From NCBI GenBank assembly GCA_030180135.1, contig CM058234.1, positions 32,150,766 through 32,214,765 of the forward strand: 64,000 nucleotides of DNA, in the 5' to 3' direction. The notes below the pieces were generated by a model. It was given only the letters and a program-made list of their open reading frames with translations, was not told where the DNA came from and did not search any database. How positions within the stretch are numbered: the stretch's first letter is position 1; each line of letters opens with the position of its first letter. Of this stretch, positions 22,001 to 32,264 are shown piece after piece. Made by a program: the position numbers and the translations under genes. Origin of the DNA: Orychophragmus violaceus (Eukaryota > Streptophyta > Magnoliopsida > Brassicales > Brassicaceae).

Positions 22001-24892
22001 CCGATGCATGCACAGCTTTGGTGAGATACCTGAAATGTCATCAAGAGAATAGCCAAGAGCCTTGCGATGCTTGCGCAGCTTGCTTAGCAGTAAAGTGAGC
22101 TCTGCGTTGTTCAAACTAGCGTTAACTATCACTGGATAAGTTGAATTAGGTCCAAGGAACGCGTACCTTAGCCCGGTTGGAAGTTGTTTCAAGTCTACCT
22201 TCGGAGCTTTTTCTTCTGCCCAGTCTGCGTCGCTTTGCAACGACCGATGCTTAGTAGGTGTCGATCGTTGCATCGTCGCGTCAGATACTTCAACTTGCAT
22301 TGCAACTTCAACAGAATCCATCAGTCTTCTATAGCACATTGCTGGCTCGTCCTGCAGGTATTCCAACTCCATTATAGAGCTCAGTAAAGCTCTTTCCAGT
22401 GGATCTTCAGCATGTGACTGGTGAAAGTACTCTGCAGCTAATTCACTAAGTGTGTCCACATAGAAAGTCTGACCGTCGATGGTTGGTCTCTTTACCAGCT
22501 TGTTCATATCAAAACTCATCTTCAGATCACCCACATTCAGAACTATCTTACCTCTCTGACAGTCAATCATTGCACCAGCTGTAGCTAAGAAAGATCTGCC
22601 CAAAATTAGTGGATCCTTTGGTTCCTGTCCATATTGTAGAACCACAAAGTCAGTAGGTATCGCGCATTGGCCGATAATTATAGGTACATCCTCCAATACT
22701 CCTTCGGGAATCCTGACCGTTCTGTCTGCTAGAACCAGTGATATCCTAGTGGGTCTGAAATCAGTCATACCGAGCCTCTTAGCAACTGAGAGAGGCATAA
22801 GGTTCACACTGGAACCAAGATCACATAAGGATCTTTCGAATCTCTCTCTGTAGATGGTGCAATCCAATACGAAGCTCCCAGGATCTTTCAATTTCTCAGG
22901 GGACCTGCCTTGAATCACTGCACTACATACCTCACTGATCATCATCACACTTTCTTCATCAGTCCATTTGCCAGCAAACATGTCTTTAAGGCATCTCCTC
23001 ATCATTGGTGAAGTATCCATGGAGTCAAGCAAAGGCACTTCAACTTTCACCCTTTTTATCATCTCTTTGCATTTAGCATACTGCCTCTCGCTTTTAGCCT
23101 TCCTGGAATTCTTAGGATAGGGTAATTTAGGCTTGTACACCTTCTCTGTCGATTTCTTTGGATCCTCTGACTTTTCATTCTCGGCAGTCGTCTTGCAACG
23201 ATCGTTACTAGATTTGTGTCGATCGTTGCTGGGTGACTTCGCGACATCAACTTCTTTGTTATCGCTTTGCGTCGACCGTTGCTTTGTAGCATCGATCGAT
23301 GCATCGCGAATGTCACGGATTTCATCTTCTAACTCTTCAATTTCTGTGAGTTCTTCAACGCTCAGCTGCCTGTTCTGGTTGGGTAACAGTTCCTTACCAC
23401 TTCTCAAAGTCACTGCATTGCATTGATATTTGGGATTAGTGTCTGTTCTTCCTGGAAGATATCCATTTTCCCTCTGAGCATGTCCAGCAGTTCTCGCAAC
23501 CTTAGCATCAAGCCCTGGAAGATATCCATTTTCCCTCTGAGCATGTCCAGCAGTTCTCGCAACCTTAGCATCAAGCTCCTTCATATGTGTACTTAGACAT
23601 TCAATCTTCCCATCTAACTCCTTATGGACTGTATCTATTCTCTTGTGTATGTCTGCGGTACTCCTAATCTGTCCTTCCAGTAGCTTGTCCATCATTGCTG
23701 CCATCTTAGCTTCAAAATCAGATCCGTAGGCTCTCTGAGAACTATTGGTCTGTCCTCCACCAGAAAATCTGTTTCCAGATTGATATCCCAATCTGTTTCC
23801 TTGGAAAACAGATCCTCCGATGTAATTCACATCTTCTCCCTGAGTGTCCTTCTCAGTCTGAATCACTTCTACTTCTTGAGCAAAATGGACAGCTTTCTTC
23901 TCACTTAGAAGAGTGTAGATTTTGTCCACCCTGGATCTTAATTCAGCCATCTCTGATTTATCTACACTTCCACTAGGCTTCTTCCTCCTCTCATCCATGG
24001 TCTTGCAACTGTTGCTGCTAATCAAATTCTCGATCAACTGCTTAGCTTGTGTAGGAGTCCTGGTGTTGAAGTTGGCATCACTAGAATTATCCAGCGCTTG
24101 CTGATACGGAAGATCTATTCCTCTGAAGAAGATACCAATCAGCTGAACTTCAGTGAATCCATGGTGCGGACAGTCACGCTGATACTGCTTAAATCTCATC
24201 CAGGCAGTCTTTAAAGGCTCCACAACTCCTTGGGAGAAAGTAAGTATGTCCTGTCTAGATTGGTCTGAACGTGCATTGTCATAGAAATGACGCAGGAACT
24301 CACTCTTTAAGGCTGCCCAAGTAGTATACTGACCAGGTGCCAGTTGTCTCAGCCATGCACTAGCGTCTCCAGCAAGACTGTGCGGAAATAGCTTAAGGAA
24401 CAGATAGTCCTGGCAAACTCCATCGTATTTCATACCAGTAACTATGTCCTCAAACTTGTCTATGTGATCCATAGGCTGCTCTGATTGAAGACCATGAAAA
24501 GAAATCTGCCTCATCAGTTGGTAGTAGATAGTCTTTACCTCAAAGTCGTTCCTCTCAAAGGCAGGAAGCACTAAAGCTGCTCGGTTCGCATGAAACTCGT
24601 CAGGTCTGTTGTAATCAGCTAATGTCCTTTCACCGACAACCATCTGGCCCAGTGGCCCAGCTTCATCAGGGATCACTTGTCCCTCAGCATCAATCCTATG
24701 CCCAGCAGCATTGTAAGGATTGTTCTCTGGATCCCTCAGGATTCCATCAGCATCTGGTATCAAGATCAAGCGTTCTCGTACCATTCTCTCTCTCTTTTCT
24801 CTTCTGATTGTCCTTTCTAGACGTCCAAGTTCCTCTAGATTGAGATTAACCAAGCTCGAGTTCGGATTACTTCTAGTGTTCTGCGTTGGCAT
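19091..24892 (-). CDS. Element E gag-pol polyprotein, complete
   Basis: Starts at the first ATG (24890-24892, MPTQNTRSNPN). The frame is open for 1933 codons. Approximate residue order: gag capsid 110-300 (WLRQLAPGQYTTWAALKSEF, CPHHGF); protease near 690 (SLCDLGSSVNLMP, ILGRSFLATAG); RT 1020-1200 (MCIDYRKLNAATRK, MPFGLCNAPATF, catalytic FMDD near 1146); RNase H 1290-1400 (EVMCDASDFAVGAVLG, ATTEKELLAVVFA); integrase zinc region near 1570 (HCHGSDYAGH, CDVCQRRG) and core from 1640 (WGIDFMG, VISDGGSHF, PYHPQTSGQVEVSNRQ). There is no gag zinc knuckle and no chromodomain that I can see. A 63-bp perfect tandem duplication (23451-23576) repeats 21 residues between gag and protease. The linkers between domains carry dyad repeats. 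Confidence 0.95.
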   Translation of the reverse strand: MPTQNTRSNPNSSLVNLNLEELGRLERTIRREKRERMVRERLILIPDADGILRDPENNPYNAAGHRIDAEGQVIPDEAGPLGQMVVGERTLADYNRPDEFHANRAALVLPAFERNDFEVKTIYYQLMRQISFHGLQSEQPMDHIDKFEDIVTGMKYDGVCQDYLFLKLFPHSLAGDASAWLRQLAPGQYTTWAALKSEFLRHFYDNARSDQSRQDILTFSQGVVEPLKTAWMRFKQYQRDCPHHGFTEVQLIGIFFRGIDLPYQQALDNSSDANFNTRTPTQAKQLIENLISSNSCKTMDERRKKPSGSVDKSEMAELRSRVDKIYTLLSEKKAVHFAQEVEVIQTEKDTQGEDVNYIGGSVFQGNRLGYQSGNRFSGGGQTNSSQRAYGSDFEAKMAAMMDKLLEGQIRSTADIHKRIDTVHKELDGKIECLSTHMKELDAKVARTAGHAQRENGYLPGLDAKVARTAGHAQRENGYLPGRTDTNPKYQCNAVTLRSGKELLPNQNRQLSVEELTEIEELEDEIRDIRDASIDATKQRSTQSDNKEVDVAKSPSNDRHKSSNDRCKTTAENEKSEDPKKSTEKVYKPKLPYPKNSRKAKSERQYAKCKEMIKRVKVEVPLLDSMDTSPMMRRCLKDMFAGKWTDEESVMMISEVCSAVIQGRSPEKLKDPGSFVLDCTIYRERFERSLCDLGSSVNLMPLSVAKRLGMTDFRPTRISLVLADRTVRIPEGVLEDVPIIIGQCAIPTDFVVLQYGQEPKDPLILGRSFLATAGAMIDCQRGKIVLNVGDLKMSFDMNKLVKRPTIDGQTFYVDTLSELAAEYFHQSHAEDPLERALLSSIMELEYLQDEPAMCYRRLMDSVEVAMQVEVSDATMQRSTPTKHRSLQSDADWAEEKAPKVDLKQLPTGLRYAFLGPNSTYPVIVNASLNNAELTLLLSKLRKHRKALGYSLDDISGISPKLCMHRIHLEDESKTSIEHQRRLNPNLQEVVKKEIMKLLDAGIIYPISDSDWVSPVHVVPKKGGVTVVKNEKNELIPTRTVTGHRMCIDYRKLNAATRKDHFPLPFIDQMLERLANHPYYCFLDGYSGFFQIPIHPEDQGKTTFTCPYGTFAYRRMPFGLCNAPATFQRCMMSIFTDMIEDFMEVFMDDFSVYGSSYNECLENLCKVLTRCEEKHLVLNWEKCHFMVKDGIVLGHKVSEAGIEVDRAKIEVMTNLQAPDSVKAIRSFLGHAGFYRRFIKDFSKIARPLTALLCKDTKFEFNADCKAAFEQIKQALVSAPVVQPPDWDLPFEVMCDASDFAVGAVLGQKKDRKLHAIYYASRTLDDAQKNYATTEKELLAVVFAFEKFRPYLVGSKVIVHTDHSALKYLMQKKDAKPRLLRWILLLQEFDIEVRDKKGVENGVADHLSRMLVEEDVPINDYLHEENVNMVGTISEMDLEDELQNCREDRLVSIDAKLATVDTSIGEATIDTCSRNGRCTPDTNRECFKIRIGNYDFEISAVATSDRPWYADIANYLAAETEPDDLKGYEKKRFFRELRRYYWDEPYLYKHCSDGLYRRCISESEVSDILFHCHGSDYAGHFATFKTVSKVLQAGFWWPTMFRDAHSFITQCDVCQRRGKISKKHEMPQNFILEVEVFDCWGIDFMGPFPSSYGNKFILVAVDYVSKWVEAIASPTNDSSVVLKLFKTIIFPRFGVPRIVISDGGSHFINKVFEKLLKKHGVHHRVATPYHPQTSGQVEVSNRQIKEILEKTVGKTRKDWAAKLDDALWAYRTAFKTPLGTTPFHLLYGKACHLPVELEHKAAWAVKQMNFDLKSAAERRLVQLNELDEIRHFAYENSKLYKERTKAYHDKKIVSRQFEPNDQVLLYNSRLHLFPGKLKSRWSGPFTIKAVRPYGAVVLTGKDGIEFTVNGQRVKHYWAKAEIPEGQILPLDDAPST
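23451..23576 (-). repeat. 63-bp tandem duplication inside E gag
   Basis: Two adjacent identical 63-base units keep the frame and double the 21-residue segment LDAKVARTAGHAQRENGYLP+G. Identity implies a recent event. Confidence 0.9.
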
Positions 24893-25164
24893 AAACTGTC
24901 TGTAATCGTCCAGCAACGATCGATGCTATCAGTGCAACGATCGATTCAATCTCAGAATCGCTTAGTGTCGATCGACGCAAGATGTGCAACGGTCGACGCA
25001 AGGCGATTTCGGTACCTGCGACAGAAAGAATCAGAGAAAAGAATCAGTAAAATAAAAATAAAACAAAAACGAAAAACAAAAACAAAAACGAAAAATTTCT
25101 AGTAAAACCCTAAGTTCGGTCCTATCGAAGACTCAAAGAGTCCCCGGCAACGGCGCCAAAAACT
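24893..25164 (-). other. Element E 5' leader
   Basis: Short leader between the 5' LTR and the gag ATG. It holds the primer site and four TCGATCGA-type dyads at 24912-25001. An in-frame TAG lies upstream of the gag ATG, supporting that start. Confidence 0.6.
25141..25158 (-). other. Element E primer-binding site (tRNA-Asp)
   Basis: The + text TCCCCGGCAACGGCGCCA equals the 3' end of plant tRNA-Asp including CCA, so the - strand is its complement. It lies six bases inside the 5' LTR. Confidence 0.9.
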
Positions 25165-26360
25165 TGATAGGTTCTAAGTTTTACCCTATTCTAAAACTGC
25201 AAGTGCACAGTATAGTCAATGTAGTATATAGGGTTATCGAATCCACAGGGACACTTGGTCTCAAGAGGATCAAACTGTAGGAATAAATACTAGAAATAAG
25301 CAAGTAGTGATTGTAATGAATTGCGGTGCAAGAAAGTAAACAGTAGCAGGAAATCGGTTTGTAAGCAATAAACTAAAAGCGTCAAGCCTAGGGTATTCTC
25401 AGGAAATCAGACAAGCAGACAAGTTAATTAGTCAGGATCAAATTAAACTCAGTTCTAGAACTCGAATCACGGAAATAGAATTAACCAAATCTCTTTGCGA
25501 GAATTCTCTATGCCTAAGTGCAGTAACCCAAATCTCTTTGCAATTACTAACAGATTAAACAAGCATTAAGTTCAAGTTCGATATGTTCACAATTAAACTA
25601 AACCAAATCTCTTTGCGAATAATTCAATTGCTCAACCTAAATAGTTCAGATTCCTAAACCCCACTCTCGTGACGTATTTAGTAACCTAGGATCTAGATTC
25701 TAATTGATCAGGTTAGAACTAGCTTTAAGCACAATTTAGTTTGAAGAACATTCTAATCATATGAATCCTAACTGAATTAAACAAGTCTAGCAAGTCATCA
25801 AACCCTAGTGAGAAACCCTAAACTCAACTATGGATCTACTCAGACATGATTGATGAAAACATAATCATAGAATAAATAGATTGCATATAAGAAATTAAAA
25901 TATCAAAGGGGTTCGAAATCTTCTCCAAAATAAATGAATACAAGGAAATAGATCAGCCCCGAAAACTCTAGAAATCTCTTAGCTCTAAGTATGAAAGCGT
26001 GTCTAAAATAAAATCCAAAAACTAGTATATATAGGCATAATCTCGGCTGGGGCTTCTGTGTAAATACTGAAAGTATCTTGGGCTTCTTTGCAAATCTTCA
26101 ATACTGGTTACGCCGACGCGTACGGCCCATCTCGCGACTGCATCGACCGATGCACAATGCGTGTCGATCGATGCAACATCAAATAATCGAACAGTGAATA
26201 AAGCTCTCGGCCAAAACGTCCCAAAATGCCCAAAATGCTCCATATATCTCCAATTAGCTCCAAACCTGATTTAACCTGTAAAAGACTCTAAACTAATACA
26301 AAAGACTCTAAAAACACAACTATATCATGGTATAAAGTGGGTAAAAACCATGATATATCA
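25165..26360 (-). repeat. Element E 5' LTR (right)
   Basis: 1196 bp, same length and termini as the left copy, four substitutions by eye. Confidence 0.95.
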
Positions 26361-26365
26361 ATGAC

Positions 26366-26880
26366 CACTAGAATTTTGCACAATTTTTCTCATCATGATT
26401 GAACCAGGATGCCCTAGCCTTTCATGCCAAACTTTGAATGTATTAGCAAGCTTCGGGTTTATTGTAACATATGATTCAGTTGTATTTATTTTTGTGCTAT
26501 ATAATCCGAGGATAATATTTCTAATTCTTCTAATACATGTTTCCTCTCCGATGTAATGCAAAGATATTTAATTCCGTTTTTACTCATAGTCTCAACGTGA
26601 TATCCATTTTTGCGGATATCTCGAAAACTTAATAAATTTCGTTGAGATTTTGGGGAATATAATGCATCATGTATTTCAAACTTTGTTCCCCTTGGCATTG
26701 AAAAATTCACTTTTTCGTAGCCCATTATAATTTTTGCATTACCAGAAATTGTACTCACACTTCCGGCGGAGTCTTTTATTTTGAGACAGGAGAAATACTT
26801 TTTATTACTGATTATTTTATGAGTTGTAGCACTGTCTGCCAGATATCTCCATCATGAATTCCGATTTGTGACATTTTATT
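26366..26880 (-). pseudogene. Element A protease and GAG-pre-integrase region (interrupted by E)
   Basis: On - the frame reads WRYLADSATTHKI (aspartic protease D-S-A motif, about 26815-26855). It continues through ALYSPKSQRNLLSFRDIRKNGYH and, after a frame change near 26490, into VWHERLGHPGSIMMRKIVQ, the His-containing GAG-pre-integrase signature. Element E with its ATGAC target duplication cuts the frame directly after this, and the continuation is at 16595 downward. The piece is broken both by mutation and by insertion. Confidence 0.75.
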
Positions 26881-27227
26881 TCATAATATTCATATAGATG
26901 TATTAATAAAAGAAGATAAATATATAAAAGTTATTATTATTTTTATTACAATGAAAAACACACTTTCACACTTACACACAAAAGAAAAACATATTATACA
27001 AATGCAAACATTTATTTTAAGCCTCCTTGGCAGTTTATTTGGTCTCATCGATCATAGCCGTTTTAGTTTTCGGAATTCACAAGGAAATCTGCGATATCAA
27101 GAGAAGCATCATCATTTAGTCCACTGAAGGAAGGCCCGAATTCATTATTGTTGAAGTTGGTTTCAACATTATTAACTATGACCTTTTGAGATGCTTGATA
27201 TAGATCGACGAAATGCTTTGGTGTACG
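26881..27227 (-). other. Element A gag-protease spacer, decayed
   Basis: AT-rich degenerate internal sequence between the zinc-knuckle remnant and the protease remnant of A. No open frame of note. Confidence 0.4.
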
Positions 27228-28103
27228 ACATGTTCGTTCTCAATGTCCTTTCATGCCACATCTTTGACAAGCGCTTCGGTCGGTTTCTTTATTTCGCGGC
27301 CACCTTCATTTATTTGGAGGTAATTGTTTCTTCTGGTATTGAAACCACCTTCATTACTTCGAAAATTATTGTTTCGTCTGGCATTGAAACCACCTTCATT
27401 CATTCGGAAATTATTGTTTCTTCCCGTGTTAAATTCCTTCCACATCCATGATATCGTCCATAATTTCGACCACGGCCTCTGCCTCGTCCACGACCTCGCC
27501 CACGATAGTTATTGTTGATGTTGGATGCTACGACATTCGTTTTAGGGAATGGAGCCGATCCAGCTGGACGACCTTGATGGTTCAACATCACAAGCTCATT
27601 ATTTTGCTCTACAACAAGGATCACGTGCATTAAATCAGAGTAGCGAGTGTACTCTTTGGCTCGATATTATTGTGATAAGACAACTTTTCCAGAATGAAAT
27701 GTGGTAAGCGTTTTTTCGAACATGTCAAAATCGCTTATTGTCCGAACAACGCCGAATTATAATCTTCGACGCATTTGTAGTCCATGAAGCGTATGTGGAC
27801 CCAATCGTATCTCGCTTTTGGTAAGATTAAATATTTTTGATGATCGAAACGATCTTTAAGCGATTGTCAAAGATCTACTGGATCTTTTTTGGCGATGTAT
27901 TCATTCTTTAAGTCAACGTGGATATGGTGGTGTAGAAACATCATGGCCTTAGCCTTGCTCTCATCTGACATCGTTTCCGACGGATCAGTTGTTTTAACAA
28001 GACCATTTGAGCTTAAGTACCAAACTACATCTGATGCCCACGACATGTAATTTTTTTCACCGGCATCAAGGACAATGATATCGAGGCTTGTCAAGTTTGC
28101 CAT
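27228..28103 (-). pseudogene. Element A gag (broken)
   Basis: The reading starts MANLTSLDIIVLD at 28103 and continues through a copia-type gag N-terminus (78 residues) to a stop at 27867. Further gag pieces are at 27400-27630 (RGRG-rich basic tract) and 27251-27445. A CX2CX4HX4C zinc knuckle is readable at 27228-27269, but a TGA sits between its His and last Cys. Three 45-bp tandem units at about 27299-27435 encode an Asn/Gly-rich repeat (RRNNNF-NEGGFN). The product would be the nucleocapsid precursor; this copy cannot make it. Confidence 0.75.
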
Positions 28104-29066
28104 GATAATTGTATCATAAATATAACCGATTATTAATCTCAGAATTAACTAAATTTCAATTCACAATTATAATTATTATAAAAAATAGTAAATAACCGTT
28201 AATCTTTTAGTTGATGATAATATATTAAGATGAACCATTAAAATAAGTGATAAAAGCAATTAAAAGTAAAATTGACGCATAGAATATTAATGCAACAACT
28301 GTAATGAATTCTTCGGGAGTAAATTCTCCAAAAACAAATACCATAAATAGAAGCAAAAATTGTAACCGTACATAAACTTAACAACAAGAGAATCATTTTT
28401 AAGAAAAAATCTTTGGGAGATTTTTATGGAAAGATGAAATATTTGAGTGAAATAAAATGAGTGAATGATGAGTGTATTTACAGATTGAAAAATACTGTTT
28501 ATAGCTGTTTGAAAATATGAAAAGTTTCGAAATTTTCTGAATTTTCATTTTGAACTTTTCTTTCTTTTTATGACCGTTAGAGGTAAAGAATAAAAATTAT
28601 TGCTTTTCATATATATAATTAATATTAACATTTATACATAAGTGTGGTTGATTTTTCTTATAATATAATTAATATTAAAAAATATTCATATCAGAACATT
28701 AAATAAATAATAGTCATTTCCATTATTAATTTTAAACATAAATAAATTATGGTGACTTATATCATTTACAGTAAAACAAGAATGAGAATATAGAATGAAT
28801 AAAGCATGGAATTTAAAAGCATGAATTAAGATAGTTGAGAAAGCATCGCTTATCATTCCGATAAATTTTAAAATAATTTTAACGTTAATTTAAAAATAAC
28901 TTCACCTTCTCTGGTAGTGAATAGTAAAATTAAGACGGTACGTCGGACGGTAAATTGGTGGATGATCGGACGGTAAGTCGGTGGTTGATCGGACGGTAAG
29001 TCGGTGGTGAGAGAAACGATTGGATGACGTGTTTGAATGGATCGGTAGAGCGTCGTGCTGATAACG
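28104..29066 (-). other. Element A 5' untranslated leader
   Basis: This AT-rich, non-coding stretch lies between the 5' LTR and gag on -. A short direct repeat GATCGGACGGTAAGTCGGTGG (roughly, with variants) occurs two to three times near 28940-29010. No ORF or RNA gene is seen. Confidence 0.5.
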
Positions 29067-29353
29067 TGTTATAAATTATTTAGGAATTTGTATAAAATAT
29101 ATATGTTTATATATCTTAAAAGAGAATATGATCTTAAGAAAGAGTGAGAATATGATCTTAAGAGAAAGAGAGAGAAGTGATTTTATTGATATTGGAGTGA
29201 GTTTTACAATGAGGGAATTCACATATTTATAGTACAAAAATAATAGTAAAATATTGTGATGGTGGTAAGATTTGGTGAAAATAAAGTGGAGGGAGTTGGT
29301 AAATGGAGTGGAGGAAGTTGTTGAGTGAATGGATAATTATCCATAATTTAACA
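29067..29353 (-). repeat. Element A 5' LTR (right)
   Basis: This 287-bp LTR has TGTTA...TAACA termini. The next internal bases on - read CGTTATCAGCACGACGC, the likely primer-binding region (29050-29066). It does not match the initiator-tRNA-Met site seen in B, D2 and H; the tRNA was not identified. Confidence 0.8.
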
Positions 29354-29881
29354 AAAGTATCATAATTGATCGAAAACCTCAGTATAAAATCTATCCAAAA
29401 TCTCTCGAATACTTGAAAATATACAAATTACCTGAAGTTATGTATAAATGGTTAATGAATTTAGTTTTTTTCTTTTTGGTCAATAACTTTTTATATTAAA
29501 ACTAAGCTCCATGCCCGGAGTAAATGTTCCACAACGAAATGACAAAATAAGCTGAAAATACAACAAGATACACTTGAAAGCATAAAGAGATAGAGACTAC
29601 AAAACATTTAAACAATCTGAAGTCGCGGAGAAGTCCTCGAATCTCATCGACAGAGAAGTCCTCGAATTTCATCCTCGAAGTACTTAAACATTTAAGAAAA
29701 AATCGTGCCCTAAAAGCTCTCAGACACGAGCCCCGAAACTCCGCCTCCTCCTCCCAGATCTGATGGCGTGACCTCCGTCGTCGTCGTTTCTGCCGGCCTC
29801 CCAGCATGTCGTCTTCAGGGGTCGCCATGCTTGCCATGAACCCGCCGGATTCCGACGCCACGGAACCTCCCGACCCTCCGC
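29354..29881 (-). other. LINE-like 3' end, interrupted by CACTA element
   Basis: The first ~105 bases continue the relic flanking A. On - the segment 29880-29463 ends GTTTTAATATAAAAAGTTATTGACC then an A-rich tail, typical of plant LINE 3' ends. Further up it is GC-rich and Pro/Ser-coding in pieces but has no clean frame. Its partner half is at 32600-33421. The LINE call is from overall appearance, not from a recognised reverse transcriptase. Confidence 0.4.
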
Positions 29882-30329
29882 CACTACAAGAAATTGGTCG
29901 TATAGCCGCGGCATTTTTCGCGGCTATCGACCAAATTTCGTAGCTAATTTGGACGTAGCCACGATTAGCCACGACGACAATCCGCGTCTATGGTGGGTAC
30001 GACATTTTCGTGGCTATCCGCAGCCATGTAGCCACGACATAGCCAGGACGATATTCGTAGCTACTAGCTACAAATAGCAAGGACACGATTCGTAGAAATT
30101 GTAGCGACGACTAGCTACGAATAAAATCGTGGCCTTAGCTACGAATTTTCCACGATAAATTTTGTGGCCTTAGCCACGAATAGCCACAAAAATTTTCGTG
30201 GATTTTTTAAAAAAAAAAAACAAAAAAAACAAAAAAAAAACAAATACAAAAAATCAAAATCATTAATTTTTTATTTATAAACAAAATACAAAAAATACAA
30301 AGTACAAAAATTACAAAATACAATACAAA

Positions 30330-30660
30330 ATACGTCTCTGTAACTCAAGCTCCGGCGACGAGAGCCGTGACACTCCGCTGTTACCACCACGACACCACCT
30401 CGGACGACAAACCACTTCCGCTGCTACCACCACGGCACCAACTCTTACGACGAACCATCGGTGGAGGAGAGAGATCGGATTGTCTTCGCCTTCGTCTCTT
30501 TTGAACTCCGATTTGTCTCTCACTCTCTCACTTCGCCTTCGTCTTCACATATCTATCGATCAGACTCGATCCATACGATTCAGATTCATCTGATTCATCT
30601 TCCTCTTTAGTTGATTCGTTTTTGTTTTAGATCTGCAATCTTTGGGTTTCTGATACAAAA
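30330..30660. other. GC-rich block inside CACTA, possible captured host fragment
   Basis: This differs sharply in composition from the surrounding AT-rich DNA and has codon-like texture (a 70-codon frame on -, 30311-30523), but no recognisable protein. CACTA elements often carry captured gene pieces; the source is not identified. Confidence 0.3.
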
Positions 30661-32259
30661 AAACAAAACAACCGTAAGCCATAAAACATAGATATGGTTA
30701 TAAGTATCTACGATTCCTTCACAATCGGCGGCTCTTTTCACGGGAAATCGATGGTTTTGAGCTCTGGTCACGACGTGTTGGTGGAGGATGAGAAGCCGAA
30801 GATAGTGACAGACTGGTGGCCGGTGTGACTGAGAAGGATGAGGATTAAAAAAAAAATGTGTGGATTCTGGTGTTATGAGGATTGAAGGAGATGAAAGATG
30901 GATTGAAAGAGATGGATGATGAAAAACTATACGAAGGATTGAGATAATAGCAATGGAGGAGAAGACAAAGGAAGGATATTCTGATCCATTGATTATTTGT
31001 CATCTAAGGGCTGTAATTACTTGTAATTACTGATCCAGGTGAGCCATTCATTAGCCAATAGCATTATTTTGTTATTTAAAATAAATTATATTAATAGATA
31101 AAGAACAATGAGAAGCATTCATATAATTTAAAGAGGTATGCTACTTAAACGTATGATTCTATCCAAGCATTCATATATATTTTTTGTCAAGAGAAGCATT
31201 CATATATATCTAGGAAATATATCTCATCTTTGTATTTTTGTTTATAGTTTAAGGTTTTAGGGCTTGTTTTTGGGGTTTAGGGGTTGTTTAGGGATTATGA
31301 TTATTCTTTTTGTAAGTATTGAATTTCTAGTTATGGATATATTATGGTTTGTATTTTGATTTATAGTTTATGATTAGGAGTTTTAAGATTTAGAGTTTGA
31401 TTATTGTTAATGTTTGAAGTATATGTTTATAGTTTGGTATTATGGTATAGGATATGATGAAGGTTTAAGTTAATGTTAGAAAATAGTATATTTGAAAAAT
31501 AAGAATTTTTTTTTGTAAGTGTTGAATCTTAGTTATGAGCATATTATAAGAATTATGCTTTTTAATTTTTTAAATTTAGAGTTTTAGGGTTTATTTAGGG
31601 TTTTGAATTTATAATTGTAAAATATAAAATGTTTTAAATATTAGTTGTAAGTATATAATTAGTAATTATATTTTGATTTTATAGTTTATGATTAAAAGTT
31701 TAAAGTTTCGAATTTATGATTTATGGTTTAGAGTTTTAAGATTCGTTTAGGGTTTAAGGTTTTATGTATTAGTTTTGTTCATACTATAGATTTTAAATAT
31801 TAATTTTATGTATATAGAATTAATTTTATATTTTAATTTATAGTTTTTGTCTTTTTGATTAAGAGTAAGGTTTAGAGAAAGATTATGCTTTAGAGTATAG
31901 AGTTTTAAGTGTGTAATGTTTAGGGTTTTAATTTAATGTTTGAAAATAATAGATTTGAAAATATATTTAATTTATAAGTGTATATAACTAGTTTTATATT
32001 TTGATTTTATAGTTTATGATTGAGATTAATATTTAGAGTAAGATTATTGTTTAGGGTATAGGGTTTTAAGTGTTGTGTTTAGGGTTTTAATTTAATGTTT
32101 ACAAATAATAGATTTAGAATATATTTTTTAATTTATAAGTGTTAAACTTAGTTTTAAATATATTATACTAATTATAATTTTATTAGTTAGAGTTTTAGGG
32201 TTTGTTTAGGGTTTAGGGTTTCAATAGCTACGGATATATTCGTAGCTATCCGTAGTTAT

Positions 32260-32264
<5 letters not shown>

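Larger units (their letters stand above)
16601..26360 (-). mobile_element. Element E: intact, young Athila-type Ty3/Gypsy retrotransposon
   Basis: Two 1196-bp LTRs start TGATAGGTTC and end GATATATCA. The target duplication ATGAC is at 16596-16600 and 26361-26365. The LTRs differ at four positions I can find (in copies at about 16864, 16900, 17066 and 17433), 0.33%. PBS is a perfect 18-base match to the 3' end of plant tRNA-Asp (25141-25158), and the PPT abuts the 3' LTR. One uninterrupted gag-pol frame of 1933 codons lies between. Nothing visible prevents activity. The Athila assignment rests on the tRNA-Asp primer, the gag/RT motifs and a long 3' non-coding region. Confidence 0.95.
1385..29353 (-). 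mobile_element. Element A: old Ty1/Copia retrotransposon, split by nested insertions
   Basis: The LTRs begin TGTTATAAAT and end TTAACA (right) or TAAACA (left). The outer flanks AAAAT (1380-1384) and AAAGT (29354-29358) look like a target duplication with one mismatch. Internal fragments on - are in copia order: gag (27228-28103), protease and GAG-pre-integrase (26366-26880), integrase (15153-16595), then RT/RNase H (6288-7829). Nested inside are B, D1+D2 and E. Removing them leaves roughly 6.4 kb, a normal copia length. Every coding fragment has stops or shifts. The LTR parts differ by roughly 6-7%, fitting its place as the oldest member of this stack. Confidence 0.85.

Noticed and set aside
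24893..24916. Upstream non-ATG extension of E gag-pol
   Set aside because: Begins with TTG directly after an in-frame stop; the ATG at 24892 is the first plausible start.
25141..25158. Match to tRNA-Asp as a possible tRNA gene
   Set aside because: Only the 3' 18 bases including CCA are present, in primer-site position next to an LTR.
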